Positions 24,808 to 34,022 of a stretch of DNA of 64,000 bases are shown piece after piece (positions within the stretch are counted from its first letter, which is position 1; each line of letters begins with the position of its first letter). The notes below the pieces were generated by a model. The model made no database searches, was not told the origin of the DNA, and saw only the letters and a program-made list of their open reading frames with translations. The stretch is from Corynebacterium deserti GIMN1.010 (GTDB taxonomy: Bacteria > Actinomycetota > Actinomycetes > Mycobacteriales > Mycobacteriaceae): positions 1,426,001 through 1,490,000 of the forward strand of contig NZ_CP009220.1 of the NCBI RefSeq assembly GCF_001277995.1. Reading direction: 5' to 3'. Position numbers and translations under genes: made by a program.

Positions 24808-26186
24808 TTTTCGTACTCCTTTGCTTCTTCATGGCTAATCGGAGTGAGCACCGCTTTGTCGATGCGTCGATCTTCCATGACGGTAACTCGTGCGATCCAG
24901 CGGCCGGAGAATCCGGATTCGAATTCATCCATGGTGGGGGTTTCCGTCAGCGGCAACAGCGTGACGTCGCCAACGCGAGGGATGGCGCCCATGGCGTACA
25001 TGATGAGACCGCCGAGGGTTTCAAATGGGCCTTCAGGGGACACGTAGCCGACACGCTCTTCTAGCTCATCGGTACGGACCAGCCCAGAGACTTCCCAGCT
25101 GGCGCCGAATTGTTGGAAATCGCGCTCTGCATCCGAGTCGTCGTGCTCGTCGTGGATTTCGCCGAGGATTTCTTCCACCACATCTTCAATGGTGACCATG
25201 CCGGCGGTTCCGCCGTATTCATCGGCAACGAGAATGACCTGGGAGCCGGCATTGCGCACGGCGTTAAGCACGGAGTCGCCATCAAGACTGGCGGGAATGA
25301 CAGGGATTTTTCGTGCCATGTCTTTGACCAATGTGGTCGAGCGATCTTCCCTAGGCACAGAGAACGCATCCTTGATGTGAACCAAACCAATGGTTTCATC
25401 CAGATCGCCGTCGGTGACAGGGAAGCGGGAGTGACCGGTTTCCAGGGCAAGTTCGATCAGATCGTTGACGGTGTCGGTGGATTTTAGTGACTCAATGGTG
25501 GAACGAGGAGTCATGAACTCATCGGCGGTGGCATCACCGAACTGCAGCGATCGATTGATGACGGCAGCGGTGTTTTGGTCAAGGCCGCCGCTTTCTGCGG
25601 AGCTGCGAACCAATGCAGTTAGTTCTTGGGCGGATCGAGCTGAGGCCAATTCTTCTGCAGGTTCAATGCCGAGCTTGCGCACAACCCAGTTTGCTGAGAC
25701 GTTCATCGCGTTGATAAACGGCTTGAGTGCGGTGTTAAACCAATTAACGGGGTGCACCACGAAGCGGGCAACCCCCAATGGATTGGTAATCGCCCAGTTC
25801 TTTGGCACTAGCTCGCCGAAGACCATGGACAACGTGGTTGCCACCAATAGGGCGATAACCAACGCGACGGCACTGCTTGCCGATTCCGGTAGGCCTACCA
25901 GTTCAAGAAGTGGCGTGAAGAATTTCGCCAGCACCGGCTCTGCGAGGAAACCAGTGGCAAGAGTCGTGACAGTAATACCCAACTGGGCACCAGAGAGCAC
26001 GAACGACAGATTTTGGTGATCCCTCTGCACTGCCCGGGCGCTGCTGTCGCCCTTTTGCTTCACATGTGTTTCAATGGTGGATTTTTCAAGACCTGTGAGT
26101 GCGAACTCAATGGCCACGAACAATCCGGTGCTCGCAGTAAGAAGCACGAAGCCCAGCAATGAGAGGATGCTTATGAGTATGTCCAT
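24804..26186 (-). CDS. CNNM/CorC family membrane protein (hemolysin-like)
   Basis: Longer paralogue of the gene downstream. The 460-residue protein contains a DUF21 membrane domain (1-200) with VFGELVPKNWAI, a CBS pair (about 215-345) with HSRFPVTDGD and VADEYGGTAGMVTIEDVVEEILGEI, and a CorC_HlyC domain (about 365-450). These proteins are associated with Mg2+ or other cation efflux rather than with haemolysis. First gene of a three-gene set followed by the shorter paralogue and the glycosylase-labelled protein. Confidence 0.9.
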   Translation of the reverse strand: MDILISILSLLGFVLLTASTGLFVAIEFALTGLEKSTIETHVKQKGDSSARAVQRDHQNLSFVLSGAQLGITVTTLATGFLAEPVLAKFFTPLLELVGLPESASSAVALVIALLVATTLSMVFGELVPKNWAITNPLGVARFVVHPVNWFNTALKPFINAMNVSANWVVRKLGIEPAEELASARSAQELTALVRSSAESGGLDQNTAAVINRSLQFGDATADEFMTPRSTIESLKSTDTVNDLIELALETGHSRFPVTDGDLDETIGLVHIKDAFSVPREDRSTTLVKDMARKIPVIPASLDGDSVLNAVRNAGSQVILVADEYGGTAGMVTIEDVVEEILGEIHDEHDDSDAERDFQQFGASWEVSGLVRTDELEERVGYVSPEGPFETLGGLIMYAMGAIPRVGDVTLLPLTETPTMDEFESGFSGRWIARVTVMEDRRIDKAVLTPISHEEAKEYEK

Positions 26187-26226
26187 TAGCGTGTGTTGAG
26201 CCTACAACTCGACTGTTGCCGAGGTG

Positions 26227-27582
26227 TTAGCCCTTGGGACCATCTTTCTTTGAAGTCTGACGCCGTGGATTGGTGCGGGAGGTGTTGCCTCGTCCACCAG
26301 TTTTTCCACGACCACCGCGGTGGCGATTTCGGTTGAATCCACCTTGGTCAGAACGGTTGTTTGAGTTTTTTTGTTCCCGCTTTGGTTGCTGCGCTCCAGG
26401 TGCTGGAAGGGCAGTGCCGGACGGGCGACGTGCACCGGTAATCTTAGCCAGTTCTGGGGAGTTTTCGTTGACTTCTACTTCTTTGGCGTCGACGCCAGCT
26501 TTAGTAAAGAGTTCGCGAACTTCCTTGATCTGATCATCCATTACCAATGTCACTACTGTACCGGAGGTACCGGCGCGCGCAGTGCGACCAGCGCGGTGCA
26601 GGTAGGCCTTGTGTTCCGCTGGTGGATCGACGTGGACAACCAGTGATACATCATCGACATCAATGCCTCGCGCTGCGATGTCGGTGGCTACTAAAACGGG
26701 GATGGATCCGTCCGCAAATCCTGCGAGAGCATTCGTGCGAGTATTTTGCCCCTTATCGCCGTGAATGCCCACTGCGTTGACACCCACACGGCGTAGTTTT
26801 TTCACCTGTCGATCCACGCCATGTTTGGTGCGCATGAACATGATGGTTTTACCTTCACGTGCGCCAATACGCAGAACGACGCTATTGCGGGGATCGCGTC
26901 CACCCACCAACAGGCGGTAGTGCTCCATGGTGTCCACGGCAGCTTGAACAGGTGCGGTGGAGTGTGTGACCGGGTTGTGCAGAAAACGATCAACCAGCTT
27001 GGATACATCACCGTCAAGGGTTGCAGAAAACAGCAGGCGCTGACCGTCGGCAGGAGTCAAGTCCATAAGTTTGCGCACCTGGGGCAAAAAGCCCATGTCG
27101 GCCATCTGATCAGCCTCATCGAGAGCAGTAACCGTCACCTCTGACAGCGACAGCTTCTTTTGATTGATGAGGTCTTGCGCGCGCCCCGGAGTGGCCACGA
27201 GGATATCCACGGGGGAAGCAAGCGCAGTGATATTGCGGTTGATGTTCACACCACCCACAACTTCGAGGACACGCAGTCCCATGACACGGGCGGGGTCATC
27301 GAGGCGTTCGCGCACCTGGGCTGCGAGTTCACGGGTGGGAACAAGGATTAGCCCGCGAGGACGTCCGGGTTTGGACGAGCCTGAGCGAGCCAAGCGGGTG
27401 ATCATGGGCAGTCCGAAGGTGAACGTCTTGCCGGATCCGGTAGGTCCGCGTCCAAGGACATCTTTGCCAGCGAGCGCATCGGGGATGGCCGCTTCTTGGA
27501 TGGGGAAGGCATCGACGATGTCCTGTCGGCGAAGTTCCCGCACGATTTCGTCGGGAAGCTTGAGTTCTGAAAATGTAGTCAT
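26227..27582 (-). CDS. DEAD-box RNA helicase
   Basis: ATP-dependent RNA helicase of 451 residues, probably for rRNA maturation or mRNA remodelling. Motifs in order: Q motif FPIQEAAIP, Walker A GPTGSGKT (about 46-53), PTREL, TPGR, DEAD, SAT, then the C-terminal RecA domain with VATDIAARGIDVDDVSLVVH and HRAGRTARAG. The tail (about 385-451) is rich in arginine, glycine and asparagine (RNRHRGGRGKTGGRGN), a typical unspecific RNA-binding extension. The sequence ends near the start of the CNNM gene with about 40 bp between them. Confidence 0.93.
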   Translation of the reverse strand: MTTFSELKLPDEIVRELRRQDIVDAFPIQEAAIPDALAGKDVLGRGPTGSGKTFTFGLPMITRLARSGSSKPGRPRGLILVPTRELAAQVRERLDDPARVMGLRVLEVVGGVNINRNITALASPVDILVATPGRAQDLINQKKLSLSEVTVTALDEADQMADMGFLPQVRKLMDLTPADGQRLLFSATLDGDVSKLVDRFLHNPVTHSTAPVQAAVDTMEHYRLLVGGRDPRNSVVLRIGAREGKTIMFMRTKHGVDRQVKKLRRVGVNAVGIHGDKGQNTRTNALAGFADGSIPVLVATDIAARGIDVDDVSLVVHVDPPAEHKAYLHRAGRTARAGTSGTVVTLVMDDQIKEVRELFTKAGVDAKEVEVNENSPELAKITGARRPSGTALPAPGAQQPKREQKNSNNRSDQGGFNRNRHRGGRGKTGGRGNTSRTNPRRQTSKKDGPKG

Positions 27583-27612
27583 TGCTAGTTAACCTTAGTC
27601 GCACCAAGGCCA

Positions 27613-27643
27613 GCGTCGAAAAGCAAAAAATGCTTTTCGACGC
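27613..27643. repeat. Hairpin built of the GCGTCGAAAAGCA repeat
   Basis: Perfect 13-bp inverted repeat with an AAAAA loop. Each arm contains the 11-mer CGTCGAAAAGC that recurs elsewhere in the window. It lies between the gnd terminator and the helicase gene. Confidence 0.75.
27614..27624 (-). repeat. GCTTTTCGACG 11-mer copy
   Basis: One of seven exact copies in the window. Others: 27632-27642 (+), 37838-37848 (+), 43793-43803 (+), 49065-49075 (-), 49625-49635 (+) and 52525-52535 (-). Two are inside coding sequence (ppm1 and the lipase), the others are intergenic or at a gene end. Confidence 0.85.
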
Positions 27644-27652
27644 CCAAACGCA

Positions 27653-27678
27653 AAAACTCCCCGCACGCGGGGAGTTTT
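27653..27678 (-). terminator. Terminator of gnd
   Basis: AAAACTCCCCGC / GCGGGGAGTTTT, a 12-bp stem with a 2-nt loop as drawn (realistically 4 nt), immediately after the gnd stop on the minus strand with a further T. Confidence 0.9.
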
Positions 27679-27688
27679 CCGGGAATGT

Positions 27689-29143
27689 TTAAGCTTCCAC
27701 CTCGGAGCGGTCGCCGGACCACTCGGTGTGGAAGGAGCCATCCTTGTCGATGCGCTTGTAGGTGTGCGCACCGAAGAAGTCGCGCTGTCCCTGGATCAGA
27801 GCAGCTGGCAGACGCTCTGCGCGCAGGCTGTCGTAGTAAGACAGGGAAGAAGCAAACACTGGGATTGGCAGGCCAAGCTGGGTAGCGGTGACAATCACAC
27901 GGCGCCAAGAATCGATGAGGTCACCGAGCTCGCTCTTGAAGTAAGGATCGAGCAGCAGGGACTCAAGTTCAGCGTTTGCATCGTATGCTTCGACAATGCG
28001 GTTGAGGAACTTAGCGCGAATGATGCAGCCTCCGCGCCAGATGGTAGCCAGGTCGCGAGGATCCACGTTCCAGTTGTTCTCTTCGGAGCCAGCCTTGATC
28101 TCATCGAAGCCCTGTGCGTAAGCAACGAGCTTGGATGCGTACAGTGCACGGCGAACATCTTCGACGAACTGTGCCTTGTCCACGCCAAGTGCTTCCAGGT
28201 CGGTGAGGATACCTGCAGGCAGGTTGCCCTGGGCTGCAGCGCGCTGGCTGGTTGCACCGGAGAGTGCACGTGCGAACACTGCCTCGCCGATGCCGGTGGT
28301 AGCAATACCCAGATCCAGAGCAGCCTTGACGGTCCAGCGACCGGTGCCCTTCTGGCCTGCAGCGTCCACGATGACGTCGATCAGTGGCTTGCCGGTTTCA
28401 GCATCCACCTGGGAGAGGACCTCTGCGGTGATCTCGATGAGGTAGGAATCCAGGTCGCCTGCGTTCCATTCCTTGAAGACCTCTGCGATTTCGGCCGGCT
28501 GCATGCCTGCTGCGTAGCGGAGAAGGTGGTATGCCTCGCCGATGACCTGCATGTCGGCGTACTCGATGCCGTTGTGGACCATCTTGACGAAGTGGCCGGC
28601 GCCGTCAGGGCCGATGTGTGTGACACATGGGGTGCCGTCGACGTTGGCAGCGATGGACTCAAGCAGTGGTCCTAGGGACTCGTAGGACTTTGCTGGGCCA
28701 CCTGGCATGATGGATGGGCCGTTGAGTGCGCCTTCTTCACCGCCGGAGATACCAGCACCGACGAAGTGGAGGCCGCGTGCGGAGATGTCCTTCTCGCGAC
28801 GAATAGTATCGGTGTAGAGAGCGTTGCCGCCGTCGATGATGATGTCGCCTTCGTCCATTGCGTCAGCGAGCTGATTGATGACTGCATCGGTAGCGTTACC
28901 GGCCTGAACCATGATGATTGCGCGGCGTGGCTTTTCCAGGGATGCGACGAATTCCTCAACGGTTGCGGAAGGGATGAAGTTGCCTTCAGAACCGTGATCG
29001 GCGATGAGTTTGTCGGTCTTTTCAGTGCTGCGGTTGTAGACAGCGACAGTGTGTCCATTGCGAGCGAAGTTGCGGGCGAGGTTGGAGCCCATGACGGCAA
29101 GGCCTACAACGCCGATCTGTGCGAGATTTTCTCCATTAGTCAT
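27689..29143 (-). CDS. gnd: 6-phosphogluconate dehydrogenase (decarboxylating)
   Basis: Oxidises 6-phosphogluconate to ribulose 5-phosphate and CO2 with reduction of NADP, the main NADPH-forming step of the pentose phosphate pathway along with Zwf. The 484-residue protein has the Rossmann signature GLAVMGSNLARN (about 14-25), the NADP-specific NRS stretch, the family signature FVGAGISGGEEGA and the catalytic HFVKMVHNGIEYADMQ; the all-helical C-terminal domain ends with the substrate-binding FGAHTYKR. The ATG follows a TACGAT -10 (29151-29156) by 7 nt, so the mRNA is probably leaderless. Confidence 0.97.
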   Translation of the reverse strand: MTNGENLAQIGVVGLAVMGSNLARNFARNGHTVAVYNRSTEKTDKLIADHGSEGNFIPSATVEEFVASLEKPRRAIIMVQAGNATDAVINQLADAMDEGDIIIDGGNALYTDTIRREKDISARGLHFVGAGISGGEEGALNGPSIMPGGPAKSYESLGPLLESIAANVDGTPCVTHIGPDGAGHFVKMVHNGIEYADMQVIGEAYHLLRYAAGMQPAEIAEVFKEWNAGDLDSYLIEITAEVLSQVDAETGKPLIDVIVDAAGQKGTGRWTVKAALDLGIATTGIGEAVFARALSGATSQRAAAQGNLPAGILTDLEALGVDKAQFVEDVRRALYASKLVAYAQGFDEIKAGSEENNWNVDPRDLATIWRGGCIIRAKFLNRIVEAYDANAELESLLLDPYFKSELGDLIDSWRRVIVTATQLGLPIPVFASSLSYYDSLRAERLPAALIQGQRDFFGAHTYKRIDKDGSFHTEWSGDRSEVEA

Positions 29144-29150
29144 GGCATTG

Positions 29151-29156
29151 ATCGTA
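29151..29156 (-). promoter_or_regulatory. -10 element of gnd (leaderless)
   Basis: TACGAT on the minus strand, 7 nt before the gnd ATG. Confidence 0.5.
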
Positions 29157-29271
29157 CTTCAAGACATATCGTGATGTCAGCCAAAACCGAACAAAAGGTG
29201 TGACCAATCTATGTGATCTTTTATTACCGCAGGTCACACTGGTCCGGGAAAGCGCTACTTGAGAGCCCGAC

Positions 29272-29277
29272 TAGAGT
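29272..29277 (+). promoter_or_regulatory. -10 element of the thioesterase gene (leaderless)
   Basis: TAGAGT, 8 nt before the ATG at 29286; no Shine-Dalgarno is present. Confidence 0.45.
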
Positions 29278-29285
29278 ATTTAACT

Positions 29286-29750
29286 ATGACTTCACACGAT
29301 TCCCAGCCACAGGATTTACTGTCTCTCGCCGAGCTTGCAGCCACCCGAGCTCTCACCAACGACGAACTCGAAGCGCTCAACAACGCCAACTACGGACTCG
29401 ACCGCAACTTAGGTCTGCGCTACACCACCATCGAGCCTGGGCGCGTCGTCAGTGAATTGCATGTAGCGTCTAAGCACCTGCAAGTTGTCGGCCTAGTCAA
29501 TGGGGGCGTGTTCTCTGCCATTGCAGAGTCCACCGGTTCAGTTGCCAGCATGGTCGCAGCCCCCGGAAAAATCGTTGTCGGAGTCAACAACAACACCGAC
29601 TTCATTTCGTCAGTCCGCTCTGGCGTCATCGTCTCCGAAGCAACCCCCATCCAAATCGGCGGACGCACCCACCTGTGGAACATCGTGTGCACTCACCGCG
29701 GGGAAGTGGTCGCACGAACCACCCTGCGCACCATGGTGCTCAACAAGTAA
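29286..29750 (+). CDS. PaaI/HotDog-fold acyl-CoA thioesterase
   Basis: Probable hydrolase of acyl- or aroyl-CoA thioesters. From the ATG at 29286 the protein has 154 residues, the usual size for single HotDog-domain enzymes. The domain has the long central helix after LVNGGVFSAIAESTGSVASMVA, the VGVNNNTDFISSVRSGVIVSEA strand with the catalytic-side asparagine, and the IVCTHRGEVVARTTLRTMV closing strands. It lies 18 bp before a methyltransferase gene that has its own -10. Substrate unknown. Confidence 0.85.
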   Translation: MTSHDSQPQDLLSLAELAATRALTNDELEALNNANYGLDRNLGLRYTTIEPGRVVSELHVASKHLQVVGLVNGGVFSAIAESTGSVASMVAAPGKIVVGVNNNTDFISSVRSGVIVSEATPIQIGGRTHLWNIVCTHRGEVVARTTLRTMVLNK

Positions 29751-29754
29751 CTCC

Positions 29755-29760
29755 TATACT
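29755..29760 (+). promoter_or_regulatory. -10 element of the 29769 methyltransferase gene (leaderless)
   Basis: Consensus-like TATACT, 8 nt before the ATG, immediately after the stop of the thioesterase gene. Confidence 0.55.
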
Positions 29761-29768
29761 CAACAAGT

Positions 29769-30359
29769 ATGGCAACCTGGAAAGAAATCACCGAACAAAA
29801 CCCCGCACATTCTGAAAACTACGCACAGCGCTGGCGCAACCTTGAAGCGGCCGGAAACGACATATACGGCGAAGCACGAACCATCGATGCATTAGCCCCA
29901 CGAGGCGCAAAAATCCTCGACGCAGGGTGCGGACAGGGACGAATCGGTGGCTACCTCTCCAAGCAAGGTCACAAGATTCTAGGTACAGACCTTGACCCGG
30001 TATTGATTAAGTACGCATCGGAAGAGTTTCCTGACGCCCGCTGGATTGTCGGAGACCTCTCCGAAGACCCCATTCCAGAGTCCGATTTCGATCTCATCGT
30101 CTCCGCTGGAAACGTGATGGGCTTCCTCGCCGAAAATGGCCGACGGCCCGCATTAGAAAACCTCCACCGCGTGCTGTCCCCTCAAGGACGCGCCGTCATC
30201 GGATTCGGAGCAGGACGCGGCTGGGCTTTCGGCGAGTTCATTGAAATGGCCGAGTCCGTGGGGTTTGAATTAGAAAACGCATACGAGTCCTGGGAGCTCA
30301 AGCCCTTTACTCCACACTCGGACTTCCTCGTTGCAATCTTCACCCGAAAAGCTGCCTAA
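29769..30359 (+). CDS. SAM-dependent methyltransferase
   Basis: Class I methyltransferase of 196 residues. Motif I is ILDAGCGQGRIGGYL (about 52-66), strand 2 ends with LGTDLDP, and motif IV is FDLIVSAGNVMGFL. The short C-terminal part (FTPHSDFLVAIFTRK) completes the fold. It is preceded by a leaderless promoter and followed within 17 bp by the ABC-2 export genes, which also have a -10. Substrate unknown; a link to the exporter is only positional. Confidence 0.85.
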   Translation: MATWKEITEQNPAHSENYAQRWRNLEAAGNDIYGEARTIDALAPRGAKILDAGCGQGRIGGYLSKQGHKILGTDLDPVLIKYASEEFPDARWIVGDLSEDPIPESDFDLIVSAGNVMGFLAENGRRPALENLHRVLSPQGRAVIGFGAGRGWAFGEFIEMAESVGFELENAYESWELKPFTPHSDFLVAIFTRKAA

Positions 30360-30363
30360 AGCG

Positions 30364-30369
30364 TAGAAT
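30364..30369 (+). promoter_or_regulatory. -10 element of the ABC-2 exporter genes (leaderless)
   Basis: TAGAAT, 7 nt before the ATG at 30377. Confidence 0.5.
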
Positions 30370-30376
30370 CGCGCGC

Positions 30377-31105
30377 ATGGGCACACTCAAGGCAGTGAAC
30401 TGCCAGGGTGTCGATATCACCGTAACAAGCGGATTCCCACATCGACACTCCACGACCATCCTCCACGATGTCTCATTTGCCACCGAGCCCGGAAGAATCA
30501 CCGGACTTCTCGGACCATCCGGAAGTGGCAAAACAACCCTCATGCGTGCACTCGTCGGCGTCCAATCCTTTACCGGAACCATCGATGTTTTCGATGAACC
30601 CGCAGGATCGACGTCACTACGCGGACGCATCGGATACGTCACCCAAAGCGCAAGCATTTACGACGACCTCAGCGTCCACGAGAATCTCCAATACTTCAGC
30701 TCCCTTGCCAAAGACGTCAGAGGAATCGCCGAAATCATGGAGATTCTCGGCATAGCAGAGCTTTCTTCGCGCCGGGTAAGCAGCCTTTCTGGCGGACAAC
30801 GCAGCAGAGTATCGCTTGGATGCGCGCTCATTGCCACCCCCGAGTTGCTGGTTATGGATGAGCCCACCGTTGGATTAGACCCCATCACCCGACAGCAGCT
30901 GTGGGAAGAATTTCGCAAAGTCGCACGAGACGGCGCCTCAGTGATTATCTCCAGCCACGTGATGGAAGAAGCCGCCAGGTGCGATGATCTCATCCTGCTC
31001 CGCGACGGCCACATCATCTGGACCGGCACCCCTGCAGAATTGCTGGGCCGCGCCGGGAGTTACGAAGACGCATTCCTCACCATCATCAGCGAGGACACGC
31101 CATGA
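30377..31105 (+). CDS. ABC-2 type exporter, ATP-binding protein
   Basis: ATPase subunit of a DrrA/NodI-type exporter. The 242-residue protein has Walker A GPSGSGKTT (about 48-56), Q-loop VTQSASIYDDL, signature LSGGQRSRVSLG, Walker B LLVMDEPTVGLDP and H-loop ISSHVMEEA, all intact. It ends by overlapping the permease gene by 4 bp (ATGA). The system exports a small molecule, drug or lipid. Confidence 0.93.
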   Translation: MGTLKAVNCQGVDITVTSGFPHRHSTTILHDVSFATEPGRITGLLGPSGSGKTTLMRALVGVQSFTGTIDVFDEPAGSTSLRGRIGYVTQSASIYDDLSVHENLQYFSSLAKDVRGIAEIMEILGIAELSSRRVSSLSGGQRSRVSLGCALIATPELLVMDEPTVGLDPITRQQLWEEFRKVARDGASVIISSHVMEEAARCDDLILLRDGHIIWTGTPAELLGRAGSYEDAFLTIISEDTP

Positions 31106-31845
31106 ACCTTCGGTATCTGTTTGCCACACTCACTCGCGTTCTACGCCAATTAGCTGGTGATAAGCGTTCCATCGCGCTAATTTTGCTGGCACCAGTGCTG
31201 TTGATGTCTTTGTTTTATTACATCTACTCATCTACGCCAGAACAGAAACAGCTGTTTGTCATGATCTCTACGGTGATGATCGCAGTGTTCCCCTTGATGC
31301 TCATGTTCCTAGTCACTTCTGTCACCATGCAGCGCGAACGCAACGCAGGAACATTGGAACGCCTGTGGACGACGAGGATTCACCGCTTTGACCTCATCGG
31401 TGGATACGCCTTGGCATTTGGTCTCATGGCGGTGCTGCAGTCGTTGCTCATGGTGCTCACACTGCGTTATCTCTTAGGCGTAGAAACAGAATCCGAGTGG
31501 TGGATTTCTACCATCATCGCGGCGATCACTGGCATCACCGGCGTGGCCTTGGGGCTGTTGAGCTCGGCATTCGCCCGCACTGAATTCCAGGCCATTCAGA
31601 CGTTACCGTTGCTCATCGTGCCGCAGATCCTTTTGTGTGGATTGCTCGTACCCCGCGATGAGCTGCCCGACGTTTTGCGATGGATGTCCGATGCCCTGCC
31701 ATTGTCCTACGCTGTTGACGCCGCGCTGGAAGCGTCACGCACCGGGCTCGGGTCGGAGGTTGTTCGAGACATCGGAATCTGCCTTGCGTTTGCGGTGGGA
31801 TTCCTTCTGCTGGCAGCGTTGTCGATGCCTCGGCGAACCCGTTAG
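31102..31845 (+). CDS. ABC-2 type exporter, membrane protein
   Basis: Membrane subunit partnered with the preceding ATPase. The 247-residue protein has six predicted transmembrane helices and the DrrB/ABC-2 signature near LPLLIVPQILLCGLLVPRDELPDVLRWMSDALPLSYAVDA, and an early coupling region QRERNAGTLERLWTTRI. Its TAG stop overlaps the convergent thiED stop (TTAG), so no separate terminator fits between them. Confidence 0.92.
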   Translation: MNLRYLFATLTRVLRQLAGDKRSIALILLAPVLLMSLFYYIYSSTPEQKQLFVMISTVMIAVFPLMLMFLVTSVTMQRERNAGTLERLWTTRIHRFDLIGGYALAFGLMAVLQSLLMVLTLRYLLGVETESEWWISTIIAAITGITGVALGLLSSAFARTEFQAIQTLPLLIVPQILLCGLLVPRDELPDVLRWMSDALPLSYAVDAALEASRTGLGSEVVRDIGICLAFAVGFLLLAALSMPRRTR

Positions 31846-34022
31846 ACCCAACCCCGGCGCGTTGCTTGGTCAAAGAACTCCTGTTCATGGACCGAAGCGC
31901 TGAGGAACGCCTTGAGTGCGATGTCGCGCTGCTCTTCGCCAGCGTTTTCCATCGCCTTTTCCACCCGAGCAATGGCAGCACGGGTTCCCTCGATGAATTC
32001 TTCACCTGAGTAGGTTGCCAACCATGCAGCATAAGGATGATCTGCATGGCTTTGCTCAGCCAACATGAGACCGATTTCTGCATACAACCAGTAGCAAGGG
32101 AGAACCGCAGCTGCTCCGACGACATAATCCTCCGAATAGGTCCTAGCGAGGAGGAAATCGGTGTAGGCCATGGTCACAGGTGACGGCGCTGACACGCGCT
32201 CGCCGCCCATGTAGAAGCGGTGGAGTTCCGCCTCCACGATGAGGCATTCTGCAGCACTTTGAGCCCACGCCACTTGAGCAGCAGAATCGGGGGCGATGGA
32301 GGACAGGCGGGCGAGAGCTCGGGAATACTGCGCTAGGTACTGTGCGTCCTGGTCGATATAAAAATCGAACTCGGAGCGGGGGAGGGAGCCGTCGCCAAGC
32401 TTGGTGATAAATGCTGACCCGTTGATGCCCGCAATGATATCGCCGCTTGCCTCCCACATCAGGCGCGTAAAAGGCCCGGCAGGCTCGATGCGTGGCGCTG
32501 GGCTGGCGGTGCTGCTTGCGACGCCGCGAAGGTGTGGCCATGGGGTGGTATCGGCGGCTTTGACTAGGCGCCTGGTTGCGTGGCTGTGGTCAACCGGACC
32601 ATTTCCGCTGCCCACGTGAAGGTTGTCGGCACCACGTAAGGCTTCGTTGAGCCAGCGGGTGGCCCATTCCAGCGCCGCGTCGGTGTCCTCGCCGGAAGCG
32701 ATACGCGTTGCCAGCGCGGCGGAAAGGGAGCACCCTGTGCCGTGCGTATTGGTGGTGTCGATGCGCAGGTTTTCCACGCGGTGCACGGTGCCGTCGGGGC
32801 GTACCACAGCGTTGTCAGCAAGACGGCCGGTCAGGTGTCCACCCTTGACAATCACGATGGTGTTGTGTGTTTGTGCAAATTCCACCGCCTGCGCTACAGC
32901 ATCGTCCATGGTGTGCACAGGTTCGGCCGCGCACAACACGGCGAGTTCAGGAATATTTGGGGTTACTACGTCGACGGCGGTTGCTAGACGACGCAACGAT
33001 TCTTCCGCATCCTGGTCGAGCAAACGATCACCCGAGGTGGCGATCATGACAGGATCCAAAACGACAGGCCCATGTTCATGCGTGCGCAGCCATTGTGCCA
33101 CCAACTCGACAGTCTCAGCCGAACCCAGCATTCCGAGTTTGACGGCATCCACTGTGACATCGGAGAAGACAGACTCCAGCTGCTCCTCCAAGAAACTCAA
33201 CGGTGGGGTGTGCACAGAGATAACACCGTGAGTGTTTTGGGCAACCAGGGAGGTCACCACACTCATACCAAAACCACCAGCTGCGGAAATGGACTTGAGA
33301 TCGGCTTGGACTCCCGCACCTCCTGTGGGATCTGTGCCAGCGATGGTGAGCACACGAGGAATAGACATGCGAGATCCTTTAAACAAAGTGGTTAGTTCAG
33401 CTGCTGCTGAAGAGGGGGTGGAAGAAGCCATAATGATCGAAACAACACACAATCCACTGATATCGGTACGTGCCAGCTGCGCGGCATTTATTGGGCCTAC
33501 GCCGCCAATCGCCACCGATGCGATGCCGTGCTGGGCTGCCACAGATGCAATCCTTGCAACGCCATCAACACCTAATGCAGGAGCTGCTTCCGGTTTGGTG
33601 CTGGTCGCTTGAACGGGTCCGATTCCGACAACATTAGGAAGTGCGATGCCTAAGTCCCGGCATTGCTCAATGACGGTGCGCATTTGCTGCATGTTTTCAA
33701 TGCTTAAGCCCAGCATGAGGTTGTCGGGGAGCGCGGCGCGTGCTTCTACATAGGGAGTGTCACCTTGCCCGATATGCAGGTGCAAGCCAAGTTCGACGGC
33801 AATGTCGAGGTAGTCATTGATAAAAAGTGGGACACCGTGGGCGTCACACACCTCTTTGAGCTCGATGGCTGCTGCCCGAACATCTTTGATCGGACTGTTC
33901 TTGTCGCGGAGCTGAACTACCGTCACGCCACCAGAAATCGCCTCTTCGACGATTCCAGCGACCTTTTCTGGACTTCCGCCCAGCTCTGGATCGGTGACCA
34001 AATATAACGAAAAATCGGTCAC
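31842..34022 (-). CDS. thiED: Thiamine multifunctional protein ThiE-ThiD-TenA
   Basis: A fusion of three enzymes, 726 residues. Residues 1-215 are thiamine phosphate synthase ThiE (LVTDPELGG, QLRDKN, GIGPVQATSTKP). Residues about 219-480 are HMP/HMP-phosphate kinase ThiD (TIAGTDPTGGAGVQADLK, VLDPVMIATSGDRLL, THGTGCSLSAA). Residues about 512-726 are a TenA/thiaminase II domain with the catalytic cysteine in LPCYWLY (C643) and the EFF stretch, which recycles degraded thiamine pyrimidine. The GTG start directly abuts the thiM stop, so the two are co-translated; the TPP riboswitch upstream controls both. Confidence 0.95.
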   Translation of the reverse strand: MTDFSLYLVTDPELGGSPEKVAGIVEEAISGGVTVVQLRDKNSPIKDVRAAAIELKEVCDAHGVPLFINDYLDIAVELGLHLHIGQGDTPYVEARAALPDNLMLGLSIENMQQMRTVIEQCRDLGIALPNVVGIGPVQATSTKPEAAPALGVDGVARIASVAAQHGIASVAIGGVGPINAAQLARTDISGLCVVSIIMASSTPSSAAAELTTLFKGSRMSIPRVLTIAGTDPTGGAGVQADLKSISAAGGFGMSVVTSLVAQNTHGVISVHTPPLSFLEEQLESVFSDVTVDAVKLGMLGSAETVELVAQWLRTHEHGPVVLDPVMIATSGDRLLDQDAEESLRRLATAVDVVTPNIPELAVLCAAEPVHTMDDAVAQAVEFAQTHNTIVIVKGGHLTGRLADNAVVRPDGTVHRVENLRIDTTNTHGTGCSLSAALATRIASGEDTDAALEWATRWLNEALRGADNLHVGSGNGPVDHSHATRRLVKAADTTPWPHLRGVASSTASPAPRIEPAGPFTRLMWEASGDIIAGINGSAFITKLGDGSLPRSEFDFYIDQDAQYLAQYSRALARLSSIAPDSAAQVAWAQSAAECLIVEAELHRFYMGGERVSAPSPVTMAYTDFLLARTYSEDYVVGAAAVLPCYWLYAEIGLMLAEQSHADHPYAAWLATYSGEEFIEGTRAAIARVEKAMENAGEEQRDIALKAFLSASVHEQEFFDQATRRGWV

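Noticed and set aside
27728..28675. 315-codon ORF antisense to gnd
   Set aside because: Shadow of gnd; no recognisable protein and abnormal composition.
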